Part shown: positions 24,147 to 32,151 of the stretch, piece by piece
Layout: the number at the start of each line of letters is the position of its first letter
How positions within the stretch are numbered: the first letter of the stretch is position 1
IMG/VR virus record: IMGVR_UViG_3300027754_000067
Coordinates: 1-64,000 of that record
Length of the DNA stretch: 64,000 bases
Origin: a virus
Direction: 5' to 3' (one strand)
Program-made: the position numbers and the translations under genes
Notes under the pieces: generated by a model
The model's input: the letters and a program-made list of their open reading frames with translations, nothing else
Database searches by the model: none
Told to the model about the DNA's origin: nothing

Positions 24147-24302
24147 ATGAGCAACGCCAACAAGAAGATCCATATGTTCCTCAAGGGTGGTCTTTACACG
24201 GTTTGTGGTCTTGACATTCTTACCACCAATGTAAAGCTTACTTGTGGCACGGAGCGTATCAGCTGCAAGAATTGCGCCAAGACTAAGGCGGCAAACATCT
24301 AA
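24147..24302 (+). CDS. zinc-knuckle protein (copy 2), 51 aa
   Basis: Class L promoter TTGACT 24112-24117, TAAGGT, AATCAC, ATG. KKIHMFLKGGLYTVCGLDI, SCKNCAKTK; paralog of 12205. Its final residues TKAANI are encoded by the GCGGCAAACA box, so that element overlaps coding sequence here. Confidence 0.68.
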   Translation: MSNANKKIHMFLKGGLYTVCGLDILTTNVKLTCGTERISCKNCAKTKAANI

Positions 24303-24348
24303 AAATTAATCCTTTGACTAATCCAGCAAGATAGGATAAGGTAAGACC

Positions 24349-24678
24349 ATGAAGACGACGAGCAATGTTTGGACGACCCTTTTCATTGACAACGACAACT
24401 GCGCTCAGTACATCAATGTGTTTGTAACGGAACTGGATGCTGTAAGAAGCGTTGGTCTTGAAATGGCTGATTGGCTTGAAATGCATGAAAATTATCCTGA
24501 TGAAGCACTCGACAGACTTGCAGAGAAGATCAATGAATGCGATTATTACGCAGCATTGGAAATCTGGAATGATTGGCAGGGTGAACATGGCACGGGTATT
24601 GAAATCTCTATTGAAGAGCACCCTTTGTGTACTGATATTTCTTTGCCACCTCGTTGTAATCGCAAAGTAAAGGTTTGA
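24349..24678 (+). CDS. unidentified protein, paralog of 24757, 109 aa
   Basis: Canonical class L promoter TTGACT 24314-24319, TAAGGT, AAGACC, ATG. VFVTELDAVRSVGLEMADWL, LDRLAEKINECDYYAALEIW align with 24757. Confidence 0.72.
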   Translation: MKTTSNVWTTLFIDNDNCAQYINVFVTELDAVRSVGLEMADWLEMHENYPDEALDRLAEKINECDYYAALEIWNDWQGEHGTGIEISIEEHPLCTDISLPPRCNRKVKV

Positions 24679-24756
24679 CAAATCCAGCAAGATAGGATAA
24701 GGTAGAGACAGTTGAACTGTAACACAAACGGCTGAAACAGAGAAAGATCATAAACA

Positions 24757-25080
24757 ATGTTGTTTTTTGTTGCATACACTCACTGTTATGGTACTGACGT
24801 TTTTGTTTATCCTAATGAGGATATTGCCTACAAGGGTGCTTGCAAGATTATTGCTGATTGGTTTGATGATCTTGATTTTTTTGCTGATGATCGGATTGAT
24901 GAACTTCGTGATTTGATTAATGCTGGTAGCTATTTTCCTGCGGTTGTGCTATGGAATGAGCTTAGCGGTGATTTTGATCTTCAAGAGAGCATCACTGTTA
25001 CTTGCAGTGAGATGATTACAGAGGTTGAAATCCCTTTTATCAAGGATGAATCAACGGAGCAGGAAGAAGATTCTGAGTAA
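24757..25080 (+). CDS. unidentified protein, paralog of 24349, 107 aa
   Basis: A class L type promoter (TTGACA 24676, TAAGGT) is followed not by ATG but by an 80-base leader of class S type (ACAGTTGAACTGT, AACGGCTGAAAC), a chimaera of the two. VFVYPNEDIAYKGACKIIADW, DELRDLINAGSYFPAVVLW; tail EQEEDSE. Confidence 0.72.
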   Translation: MLFFVAYTHCYGTDVFVYPNEDIAYKGACKIIADWFDDLDFFADDRIDELRDLINAGSYFPAVVLWNELSGDFDLQESITVTCSEMITEVEIPFIKDESTEQEEDSE

Positions 25081-25171
25081 AAGAATGGTTTGACTCTGGA
25101 ATGGTGATCTGATATAACAGAGACAGTTGAACGGTAACTCAAACGGCTGAAACGGAAAAGGATCAAAGACG

Positions 25172-25399
25172 ATGAACACCTCTCTTAAGCTTGGTACTCA
25201 TGCGGTTATGGTTTCGGACATCATTTCTCCGATTCTGGATGCGGAGGGTTATCCGCAGTACAGTCTTCGTCAGGGTGACAAGGTGGTTGTTACTTCTCTG
25301 GAGCCTTTGATGGTGCGTGGCAAGGAGAATCATCTTTCTGCGATTGTGGAGCCTGATTTCTTTAAGACCACCAAGGGTCGTCCTGTAAAGATCGGCTGA
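25172..25399 (+). CDS. KLGxHAV-family protein, 75 aa
   Basis: Class S promoter TTGACT, 17 bp, TATAAC and the same ACAGTTGAAC leader as 24757. LKLGTHAVMVSDII, KVVVTSLEPLMV, KTTKGRPVKIG. Followed by a covarying hairpin. Confidence 0.78.
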   Translation: MNTSLKLGTHAVMVSDIISPILDAEGYPQYSLRQGDKVVVTSLEPLMVRGKENHLSAIVEPDFFKTTKGRPVKIG

Positions 25400-25416
25400 T
25401 TCGGGTTCTGGTGGGA

Positions 25417-25442
25417 TGGCGCATACCAATCGAATAACGCCA
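25417..25442 (+). other. GCGCATAC hairpin element, copy 4
   Basis: GTGGG, stem TGGCG / CGCCA, loop CATACCAATCGAATAA. Compensatory change relative to GAGCG/CGCTC copies. Confidence 0.7.
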
Positions 25443-25516
25443 AAGATTCTGCGGCAAACACATTAAAAACAATATTATTGGTTGACTTATCCAGCCAGAA
25501 AAGGTATAACTTTCTC

Positions 25517-25792
25517 ATGGAACCAACTAAAAGCGACATTTCCAGGATGGAACAATCAGCTAATATCATGGCTGATATGATTGACATGGCTTTTAATAAA
25601 GCCAAGACCATGTCTTTGACTTCTCGGACAAAGGAGGTCATGCAAGGATTGATGGATGAATCATTTAAGGAAATCAACTCACCTTTCTTTGAATCCCGTC
25701 AAGAACTTAGTGAATGGTTTCAAAAGCATATGAATCATATTGAGATTCAAACCCGTGCACGCTTTGAAAAACTGCGTGCAAAAAATCTCTGA
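25517..25792 (+). CDS. helical small protein, 91 aa
   Basis: Start set by class L promoter TTGACT 25482-25487, TATAAC, TTTCTC, ATG. Long helices (IMADMIDMAFNKAKTM; ELSEWFQKHMNHIEIQ). Box at 25451. Confidence 0.7.
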   Translation: MEPTKSDISRMEQSANIMADMIDMAFNKAKTMSLTSRTKEVMQGLMDESFKEINSPFFESRQELSEWFQKHMNHIEIQTRARFEKLRAKNL

Positions 25793-25842
25793 ATGTAAAA
25801 AAATACATTGACATAATCATCTAAATCAGGTATAAACAAAAC

Positions 25843-26271
25843 ATGAGTGACAGAGAAGGTTTTAACGAGTGTTTTGATTGGTTTGACGAGATGCAATCTA
25901 TTTCAGATGATGTCAATAAACTTATTACCGGCAATCCTTCTCTTCTGGATGTTTATGTAGAACTTCCAAAGAATAGGTTTGACAAGGTTAGAGGGCAAGT
26001 ATATAAGATCGTTGAAAGCGATATCCACAAGTATGCTTCTCTGTTTATTGCAGAGAGTAAGACAAATGAATTGGTTATTGACATTAGTCCAACAAAGCAT
26101 CCAATGTGTGCTCGATGCAAGGCACCAAGGGAAGATGCAAAGCTTAGGCCGTGGCTCAAGGGAACAGATGATGACCTCATTTGTTTCCGGTGTGATGAAG
26201 CACTAATGGCATGGGTCGCAAAGGGAAACAAGATCGAAAATCTCCCAATTAAAATCCAAAAGAATGTTTGA
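25843..26271 (+). CDS. zinc-knuckle protein, 142 aa
   Basis: Class L promoter TTGACA 25808-25813, TATAAA, CAAAAC, ATG. CARCKAP (about residue 88) and CFRCDEAL (about residue 112) form a treble-cleft-like pair. Helical N-terminus. Confidence 0.72.
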   Translation: MSDREGFNECFDWFDEMQSISDDVNKLITGNPSLLDVYVELPKNRFDKVRGQVYKIVESDIHKYASLFIAESKTNELVIDISPTKHPMCARCKAPREDAKLRPWLKGTDDDLICFRCDEALMAWVAKGNKIENLPIKIQKNV

Positions 26272-26302
26272 CAACAAACCCTAACTCGGATATAAATAAA
26301 GC

Positions 26303-26497
26303 ATGAAGACCTCACCTGATGCAGTTGTTAAGAACTTTGCTCCTGATTCTGACCTTTTGTTGATTACAATTGGGGATTGGAAGATTAATATTGGTAGGGA
26401 TGAAGATGGTAGAACCCAGGTGGTGATAATTGATACCATTGAAGGTTCTGAAACTTCTTATATCCTTGGCGAAGAGGGTGAGTCACAAAAGGTTTGA
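26303..26497 (+). CDS. small beta-rich protein, 64 aa
   Basis: Class L promoter TTGACA 26268-26273 overlapping the previous stop, TATAAA, TAAAGC, ATG. Beta-strand rich. Its own stop overlaps the next -35. Confidence 0.65.
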   Translation: MKTSPDAVVKNFAPDSDLLLITIGDWKINIGRDEDGRTQVVIIDTIEGSETSYILGEEGESQKV

Positions 26498-26549
26498 CAT
26501 TTGAATCAAATCACGCTAGATTAGGTTCATAAGAAAGGCAACCAACACA

Positions 26550-26756
26550 ATGGCTCTTCACAGTTCACACAAGAAGATTCTTGATAGTTTCTATTCTGGC
26601 AGCAAGCAGGTTGTTTCTGATTATGACGAGATCCCTTCTTCTGTTCGCAATTCTTTGGAAAAGGTGAAGTTCACTGAAACCCTTTGGTGTGATTCGGTGC
26701 GTTACCTTAACGATCTTCAAACCAAGGATCTTATTGCTCGCCGGGGTAGCTGGTAA
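26550..26756 (+). CDS. unidentified small protein, 68 aa
   Basis: Class S promoter TTGACA, 17 bp, TAGATT; leader about 30 bases with AAGAAAGG. Helical. No family recognised. Confidence 0.66.
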   Translation: MALHSSHKKILDSFYSGSKQVVSDYDEIPSSVRNSLEKVKFTETLWCDSVRYLNDLQTKDLIARRGSW

Positions 26757-26859
26757 AAGAAAAAAGGTTTGACAACTGGATCGGGTTCTGATAGATTAGG
26801 AATGTAAGTAAGGGATACGAAACCAAAAACGTCTGAGTGTTTGAAAGGTAATAAACAAA

Positions 26860-27204
26860 ATGGCTACTACGATTAAGTCTCTTTCTCTTGGTGTTCACGC
26901 TATTCTGGTGTCTGATGTTGCTGTTGATGGTGGCAGTCTTCTTGCGGGGACCAAGGTTTTTGTTTCTTCACTGGAGCCTCTTGCGATTTCGACTGCGGAG
27001 GTTTCTGGCATTCTGGTTCCTCGTGAGTCGTTTAAGACCACCAAGGGTCGCCCGAAGAAGATTGTTGGTGCGGTTGCTGCCCCGGCATCTGTTGCCGCCT
27101 CTGGTGAGGCTTCTGGTGAGTCTGCGATGGATCTTTCTGTTGATGGTGTGATGGGTTTCACTCCAACGGTTGACGAGATTCTTTCTGAGTGTTCGATGGG
27201 CTGA
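26860..27204 (+). CDS. KLGxHAV-family protein, 114 aa
   Basis: Class S promoter TTGACA, 17 bp, TAGATT, with a long 60-base leader that has an AUG directly followed by UAA near its start (26802). SLSLGVHAILVSDVAV, KVFVSSLEPLAIS, FKTTKGRPKKI, then an Ala/Ser/Gly-rich tail of 45 residues. Followed by a hairpin and a tRNA-like sequence. Confidence 0.76.
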   Translation: MATTIKSLSLGVHAILVSDVAVDGGSLLAGTKVFVSSLEPLAISTAEVSGILVPRESFKTTKGRPKKIVGAVAAPASVAASGEASGESAMDLSVDGVMGFTPTVDEILSECSMG

Positions 27205-27225
27205 ATGGCGGGTCAAACCAGAGGG

Positions 27226-27256
27226 GAGCGCATTCTGGGTCAAAGATTTAACGCTC
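27226..27256 (+). other. GCGCATAC hairpin element, copy 5
   Basis: Stem GAGCG / CGCTC with a 21-base loop beginning CATTC and ending AA. The tRNA-like sequence begins 13 bases later. Confidence 0.62.
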
Positions 27257-27268
27257 AATTTTAAGATT

Positions 27269-27342
27269 GCCCATGTACGCCAACTGGTCGAGCGGAGATT
27301 TTCAAAAATTCTTGCATGTAGATTCGAATTCTATCATGGGCA
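27269..27342 (+). tRNA. tRNA-like sequence, anticodon CAA
   Basis: Acceptor GCCCATG/CATGGGC, D-stem CGC/GCG, anticodon stem AGATT/ATTCT (one U-U mismatch) around TTCAAAA, 5-base variable loop, T-arm GTAGA-TTCGAAT-TCTAT. CAA would read Leu UUG, yet Leu tRNAs have a long variable arm, and no CCA is encoded. It may be a degenerate or atypical tRNA. Confidence 0.5.
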
Positions 27343-27416
27343 CAACAGAATAATTGCGGCAAACATCTAAAAATTAATCATTTGACTTCTCAATCAACAA
27401 AGGGTAAGGTAAGAGC

Positions 27417-28082
27417 ATGAAGAAGATCACTGGAACGGAACTGAAGAAGATTCTGGCTAAACACAAGCTATGGCTTGATGGAAAGGGAGGAGCCCGTGCA
27501 GACCTCTCGGGTGCAAACCTCACGGGTGCAAACCTCACGGGTGCAAACCTCAATGGTGCAAATCTCACAGTTGCAGACCTCACGGGTGCAAACCTCACGG
27601 GTGCAATCCTCACGGGTGCAATCCTCACGGGTGCAAACCTCAATGGTGCATACCTCGAACGTGCAGACCTCACGGATGCAATCCTCACGGGTGCAAACCT
27701 CGAATGTGCAAACCTCGAATGTGCAAACCTCGAATGTGCAGACCTCACGGGTGCAGACCTCTCGGGTGCAAACCTCACGGGTGCAGACCTCTCGGGTGCA
27801 AGCCTCTCGGGTGCAAACCTCACGGGTGCAGACCTCACGGATGCAATCCTCACGGGTGCAAACCTCGAATGTGCAAACCTCACGGGTGCAGATCTCAAGG
27901 ATGCAAATCTCACAGTTGCAGACCTCACTGGCACGATTCTTGATAAGGACAAGAAAGAGAATAAGACAGAGAAGCAGCCGGAAGTTGGTTCAGTCAAGTC
28001 TGAAAACCTTCGATCAGAGTTTGAAGCTCTTGCCAAGAAGCATGGTTTGCAGATTACTTGTCTGGAATTCAAGATGATTTAA
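27417..28082 (+). CDS. pentapeptide-repeat protein, 221 aa
   Basis: Class L promoter TTGACT 27382-27387, TAAGGT, AAGAGC, ATG. KKILAKHKLWLDG, about 29 repeats (the longest array), then a helical C-terminus LRSEFEALAKKHGLQI. Repeats such as GCAAACCTCGAATGT occur in identical runs. Confidence 0.88.
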   Translation: MKKITGTELKKILAKHKLWLDGKGGARADLSGANLTGANLTGANLNGANLTVADLTGANLTGAILTGAILTGANLNGAYLERADLTDAILTGANLECANLECANLECADLTGADLSGANLTGADLSGASLSGANLTGADLTDAILTGANLECANLTGADLKDANLTVADLTGTILDKDKKENKTEKQPEVGSVKSENLRSEFEALAKKHGLQITCLEFKMI

Positions 28083-28121
28083 TCTTTTGACTTAATCAAC
28101 ACAATCAGATAAGGTAAGAAC

Positions 28122-28328
28122 ATGAAGAAGATCGTAAAGCATACTGAAGAGAACTGCGAGCATCTTGCGAGTCTTTTGGTGGACTCTTGGGAGATTGAAG
28201 ACATTGTTTCTTATGCGATTGAGAAGCTTAAGGAGCATTATCTAGCTGATAAGGAAGCTTTTGATTATGATTCCGTTGTAATGATGGAGGAAGATGAGTC
28301 TGATATTGATTCAAGTCAAGTCAATTAA
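28122..28328 (+). CDS. helical acidic small protein, 68 aa
   Basis: Class L promoter TTGACT 28087-28092, TAAGGT, AAGAAC, ATG. Helix-rich with acidic end (MMEEDESDIDSS). No family recognised. Confidence 0.68.
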   Translation: MKKIVKHTEENCEHLASLLVDSWEIEDIVSYAIEKLKEHYLADKEAFDYDSVVMMEEDESDIDSSQVN

Positions 28329-28405
28329 ATTGAGAAAGTTTTGCGGCAAACACATTAAAAATAATACTGTTTGACTTCTGATTCAAGAAAGAATAAGGTA
28401 AGACC

Positions 28406-28612
28406 ATGAACAACATCTGGGATTCAGTCGTGATCGGGAAGTCTTATATGTTTGACATGGAATATCTTAACAATAACTCTCGTCGAACTGAAATGATTGA
28501 AGGAACAGTCAAGGATAAATTGATCCAATCTGATGGAAGACACTACATCGTCCTAAACAATAACAGTGCCGTCCATCTGGAACAAGTCTCCCGTTTGATT
28601 GGCCCCTTCTGA
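28406..28612 (+). CDS. small beta-rich protein, 68 aa
   Basis: Class L promoter TTGACT 28371-28376, TAAGGT, AAGACC, ATG; box at 28343. VIGKSYMFDMEYL may be a distant GxLY relative. Function unknown. Confidence 0.66.
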   Translation: MNNIWDSVVIGKSYMFDMEYLNNNSRRTEMIEGTVKDKLIQSDGRHYIVLNNNSAVHLEQVSRLIGPF

Positions 28613-28666
28613 GTTAATCAAAAACAAACACTGGACTTCATCCAGAAGAAAGTATATAGTCTTTCC

Positions 28667-29092
28667 ATGGCTCACTTCAACAAGTACCTGGATATGGCCA
28701 TTTCCTTCGCTCGTGAACACCAACACGATGATTCTCTTGCTGCTTTCGTTACTTCAATCATTGTGTCTGGTGGTTCCGTATTGTCGGTAGGATTCAATTC
28801 TCGCACCAATACAAGTCTCCAGCGAAAGTATATGAGAAACCCTCATTGCAATAGCATTCATGCTGAAGTTGATGCAATCTTAAATGTACGAAAGAAGATT
28901 GACTTAACCAATTCCAAGATTTATACTATTCGACGCTTGCGGTCTGATACTGTGGAAAACCCTAATATTGGTTGCGCCAAGAACTGCCCTATGTGTGCTG
29001 CCATTATTTACGATTATGGTATCAAGCGTTCATATTATACCATTGACAACCATAACTTTGGTGTCATGAAGGTTGTTGATCCGAGAGCCTGA
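28667..29092 (+). CDS. deoxycytidylate/cytidine deaminase-like protein (copy 2), 141 aa
   Basis: Class L promoter TGGACT 28632-28637, TATAGT, CTTTCC, ATG. Same zinc ligands as copy 1 (HAEVDAI; CAKNCPMC). About 90% protein identity to 2829 with many synonymous differences, so both copies are under selection. The flanking genes differ. Confidence 0.8.
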   Translation: MAHFNKYLDMAISFAREHQHDDSLAAFVTSIIVSGGSVLSVGFNSRTNTSLQRKYMRNPHCNSIHAEVDAILNVRKKIDLTNSKIYTIRRLRSDTVENPNIGCAKNCPMCAAIIYDYGIKRSYYTIDNHNFGVMKVVDPRA

Positions 29093-29136
29093 TTTAATCC
29101 TTTGACTTCTGAACCAACAAAGGATAAGGTAAGAGC

Positions 29137-29493
29137 ATGAAGAAGATCACTGAAACGGAAATGAAGAGCATTCTTGCAAACCACAAACTTTGGGTTGAAG
29201 GAAATGGAGGAAAGTGCTCTGGCGATGCGTTTGAAGGTGCAGATTTGCGTGGTGCCGATTTTCGTGATGCAAATCTGAAATTTGCTACGTTTTTGGGAGC
29301 AGATCTACGAGATGCAGATTTCAGGAATGCAGATCTCGTTGATACATGGTTTGTAGATGCAGATTTGAGGAATGCAAATTTCCGAAACTCTAACCTTACC
29401 ATTGCAAGACTAATGGGTGCAAACATTCAAGGTGCAAACTTTGGCGATGCAATTCTTAGTGGCACGGTTTTTGAAAAGCCACCAAGTATCTGA
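29137..29493 (+). CDS. pentapeptide-repeat protein, AxF type, 118 aa
   Basis: Class L promoter TTGACT 29102-29107, TAAGGT, AAGAGC, ATG. KSILANHKLWVEG, then about 15 pentapeptides with Phe at the central position (ADFRDANLKFATFLGADL). DNA units are not uniform, so it is an older member. Confidence 0.84.
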   Translation: MKKITETEMKSILANHKLWVEGNGGKCSGDAFEGADLRGADFRDANLKFATFLGADLRDADFRNADLVDTWFVDADLRNANFRNSNLTIARLMGANIQGANFGDAILSGTVFEKPPSI

Positions 29494-29599
29494 AATTCAC
29501 ACAAATTTCCAACCTATCTGATTTAATCCTTTGACTTTTCTAGCCTGACCTGATATAACAGGGATAGTTCAACGGCAACAAACAAAAGGGATAAAGAAC

Positions 29600-29812
29600 A
29601 TGGCGATTGCATATGTGAACTTCATTCAATGGGACACCACTACCGACGAAGATCCTGCTGGTCTTGAGAAGCACGATCTTCCTACTTGTTTTGAGTTTGA
29701 GCTTGACTTGAATGATTTTATTAGCGAGGATGCTATTTCTGATTGGATTACGGGTGAGTTGAGTGATGAGACCGGTTGGTGTGTTTCTGGATTCAACTAT
29801 GTGATCAAGTGA
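29600..29812 (+). CDS. unidentified small acidic protein, 70 aa
   Basis: Class S promoter TTGACT, 17 bp, TATAAC, leader with AAAAGGGATAAAG. IAYVNFIQWDTTTDEDP; ends CVSGFNYVIK. First of a two-gene unit. Confidence 0.68.
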   Translation: MAIAYVNFIQWDTTTDEDPAGLEKHDLPTCFEFELDLNDFISEDAISDWITGELSDETGWCVSGFNYVIK

Positions 29813-29826
29813 AGGAGAAAAAGAAA

Positions 29827-30012
29827 ATGAAGCCTCTTGTAAAGCTTTCTGGTGTTGACGGCAATGTTTTTTCGATTATTGGGACGATGACACGTTCCAT
29901 GAAGGCGCAAGGTCTTTTTAAGGAGGCTCAGGAGTTTTCGAGGAAGGCAATGGATTGTCATAGTTACGATGCTGTTTTGCAGCTTTGCTTTGAGTATGCC
30001 GATATTAGGTGA
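29827..30012 (+). CDS. unidentified small protein, 61 aa
   Basis: Strong GAAGGAG ribosome site before ATG 29827; upstream in-frame codons overlap the previous gene. Helical. The 3' end is followed by two large hairpins. Confidence 0.66.
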   Translation: MKPLVKLSGVDGNVFSIIGTMTRSMKAQGLFKEAQEFSRKAMDCHSYDAVLQLCFEYADIR

Positions 30013-30019
30013 TTAGCCT

Positions 30020-30131
30020 CACCAGAAGACATAGGATGCCCGTTAAAGGCTTCTGGTGTCAGAGATGACAGCTTATAGCTTGCCCGATTCTGATGCCTTT
30101 AATGAGGCGTTTAATGAGTCGGGCAAGTTAT
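30020..30131 (+). other. two 3' hairpins
   Basis: CACCAGAAG (30020) pairs with CTTCTGGTG (30050); ATAGCTTGCCCGA (30075) pairs with TCGGGCAAGTTAT (30119) with one G-U, enclosing GCCT/AGGC. No U-run; probable RNA-end structure. Confidence 0.6.
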
Positions 30132-30214
30132 ATGCCATTGCGAGATAGAATTCTGCGGCAAACACCTAAAAATTAATCCTTGACTTCTCAATCAACAAAA
30201 GGTAAGGTATTCTC

Positions 30215-30769
30215 ATGAACTTTGAAGACGAACTCTCTGCTATCCGTTCTGAGGCTGTTAAAAACATTGAGGGTAGAGCGGATAGTCTCTTAGATATTCG
30301 TAATGAACATATTGGCACACCCGTTGCAGAGTTCATTGAAAGAATCATTGGCTGGTTTAATGATCCACAGAAGAGACTGCTTGGCTATCAAATCGGAGAA
30401 TATATCTTTTGGGACGATGAATTCAACTTCTTAAAGAAGCTTTGTCAATTTGTTTCTCATGAAATGCTGGACGATGGTTGTTTCATTGTCAAATGGATGA
30501 AACCAGACTATGATTACATTGAGCATGAAATTAATGGAAAAGTATTAAAGCTTCCTAATGCTGTTTATGTTGATGGCCGTATTAGGTTGAAGGAAACTGA
30601 CAAGGATGATCCAGAAGGAAGACCAGAAATCCATTACGGCGGAGATCTTGGCACACAAGATGCATCAGTCCTGCTTGAAGCAATGGATATTCTAGAGCAG
30701 CGGGATCTGGAACGCCATAATAGAATGATTGATCTCCAGAACCGTCTTAAAGATCTTCGGAAAACCTGA
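30215..30769 (+). CDS. unidentified protein, 184 aa
   Basis: Class L promoter TTGACT 30180-30185, TAAGGT, ATTCTC, ATG. Mixed alpha/beta with a C-terminal coiled-coil-like helix (LEAMDILEQRDLERHNRMID). No family recognised. Confidence 0.7.
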   Translation: MNFEDELSAIRSEAVKNIEGRADSLLDIRNEHIGTPVAEFIERIIGWFNDPQKRLLGYQIGEYIFWDDEFNFLKKLCQFVSHEMLDDGCFIVKWMKPDYDYIEHEINGKVLKLPNAVYVDGRIRLKETDKDDPEGRPEIHYGGDLGTQDASVLLEAMDILEQRDLERHNRMIDLQNRLKDLRKT

Positions 30770-30820
30770 TTGACTGATTTTTCTTTTGACTTCTCCACCA
30801 ACAAAAGGTAAAGTAATCCC

Positions 30821-31099
30821 ATGAGCAAGACGAACACGGATCAGGTTATCAAGATCGACGGCACGATTCTCCCTATCACCCCAAAGAACCCTAAGAAGGG
30901 ATATTCTCTGGAAGAAATGTATCGGGCCATCGACACCAACATGGTACAGATTGTCTCCACCATGGAGAGAAACACCATCATGGTCTGCGACGAAGAAGCA
31001 ATGTATAATAGCAAGAGCTATAATGCTCTGGCTTCAATGATTGCAGGACAGCCCATTCTGGGAGATGTTCTTGTCTGCAACACCAAGAACGTTAAGTAA
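30821..31099 (+). CDS. unidentified protein, 92 aa
   Basis: Class L promoter TTGACT 30786-30791, TAAAGT, AATCCC, ATG. IKIDGTILPITPKNPKKGYS, YRAIDTNMVQIV. Similar short proteins occur in other phages, I believe; function unknown. Confidence 0.7.
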   Translation: MSKTNTDQVIKIDGTILPITPKNPKKGYSLEEMYRAIDTNMVQIVSTMERNTIMVCDEEAMYNSKSYNALASMIAGQPILGDVLVCNTKNVK

Positions 31100-31138
31100 T
31101 CTCTTTACTAATCCAGCAAGATAGGATAAGGTAATCCC

Positions 31139-31387
31139 ATGAGCAACACAAACATCACCGTTGAAGAGATGCTGTCCGGCAAGACTGTTACCATCATTGA
31201 AGATGATGCTGTTCCTGCAACTGGCACTCCACACCGGGCTTCATGGGAAGCCAATCAGGCTTCTGGTGAAGAAGCAAAGGCTCTTCATGGGATTGCGGAA
31301 CAAGCATGGAAGGGTTATGTAGTCAACTCCTTTGGTGGAGCATTGCTCCGTAATGCCAAGATCGATTATCATGCCAGCCGAAAGTAA
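31139..31387 (+). CDS. unidentified protein, 82 aa
   Basis: Class L promoter TTTACT 31104-31109, TAAGGT, AATCCC, ATG. MSNTNITVEEMLSGKTV then an Ala/Gly-rich helix. Confidence 0.68.
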   Translation: MSNTNITVEEMLSGKTVTIIEDDAVPATGTPHRASWEANQASGEEAKALHGIAEQAWKGYVVNSFGGALLRNAKIDYHASRK

Positions 31388-31471
31388 TTAATCCTCTGAC
31401 GCAATCGTTTGCGGCAAACACCTAAAAATTAATCCTTTGACTTCTCAATCAACATAAGGTATAACAAGACC

Positions 31472-31654
31472 ATGGCAAAGTACGAAGTTACTGTTGTTTT
31501 CAAGGGACAAGTCAACTACATCGTGGAAGCTTCCTCTGAGGAAGAAGCAGAACAGCTAGGTCAAGATAAGTATTCCAATAATGATCCTGCCACCATTCTT
31601 GGCAATGAATGGCAATCTTGCGAGAATGTGATTGTTGAAAAGCTGGAAGATTAA
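31472..31654 (+). CDS. small beta-alpha protein, 60 aa
   Basis: Class L promoter TTGACT 31437-31442, TATAAC, AAGACC, ATG. YEVTVVFKGQVNYIVEASSE is a two-strand plus helix pattern common in tiny phage proteins. Confidence 0.68.
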   Translation: MAKYEVTVVFKGQVNYIVEASSEEEAEQLGQDKYSNNDPATILGNEWQSCENVIVEKLED

Positions 31655-31710
31655 AGCTTGACATATCCAGCAAGACATGATATGATCCGTTAAAGAAAGA
31701 GAAATCAAAA

Positions 31711-31875
31711 ATGATCGAATTTCTGACTGTGATCTTTATGATTACTTGCGTATTTGTAGCAATTAATGCAGGAATCATGCTTTTTGAGTGTGCAGATGAA
31801 TTCTATCATCGAATTGTTTGCCGCAAAGATAATAAGAAGAATAAAAAGAATAAAAAGAATAACTGGATTCTCTGA
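31711..31875 (+). CDS. membrane protein with Lys/Asn tail, 54 aa
   Basis: Class S promoter TTGACA 31660, TATGAT; leader AAAGAAAGAGAAATC. One membrane segment (residues 4-25), then a basic tail with three NKK repeats (KKNKKNKKN). Confidence 0.62.
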   Translation: MIEFLTVIFMITCVFVAINAGIMLFECADEFYHRIVCRKDNKKNKKNKKNNWIL

Positions 31876-31933
31876 GCAATCCCTGATATATTAGATTTAC
31901 CCCATCGACAGCAATCAAAAGGAAAAAACGATC

Positions 31934-32107
31934 ATGGCAAAGAAGAGCGTTCTTTCAATCGTAGTCAAGGAATATCATCTCTCTCAGTCAAACCAGTGGG
32001 ATTCAATCCTCAATGCGAATGACCGAGAGGAAGATCAGCCTGTATCGAAGGAGCAGCAAGAGGCAATTGATATTTATTATCATTCCCGCCCAACCAATCG
32101 ACGTTGA
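31934..32107 (+). CDS. unidentified small protein, 57 aa
   Basis: Leader with AAAAGGAAAAAACGATC; -10 TATATT at about 31892. KEYHLSQSNQWDSILNAND. No family recognised. Confidence 0.6.
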   Translation: MAKKSVLSIVVKEYHLSQSNQWDSILNANDREEDQPVSKEQQEAIDIYYHSRPTNRR

Positions 32108-32151
32108 TTTAATCCTTTGACTTCTGAACCAACAAAGGGTAAGGTAAGAAC

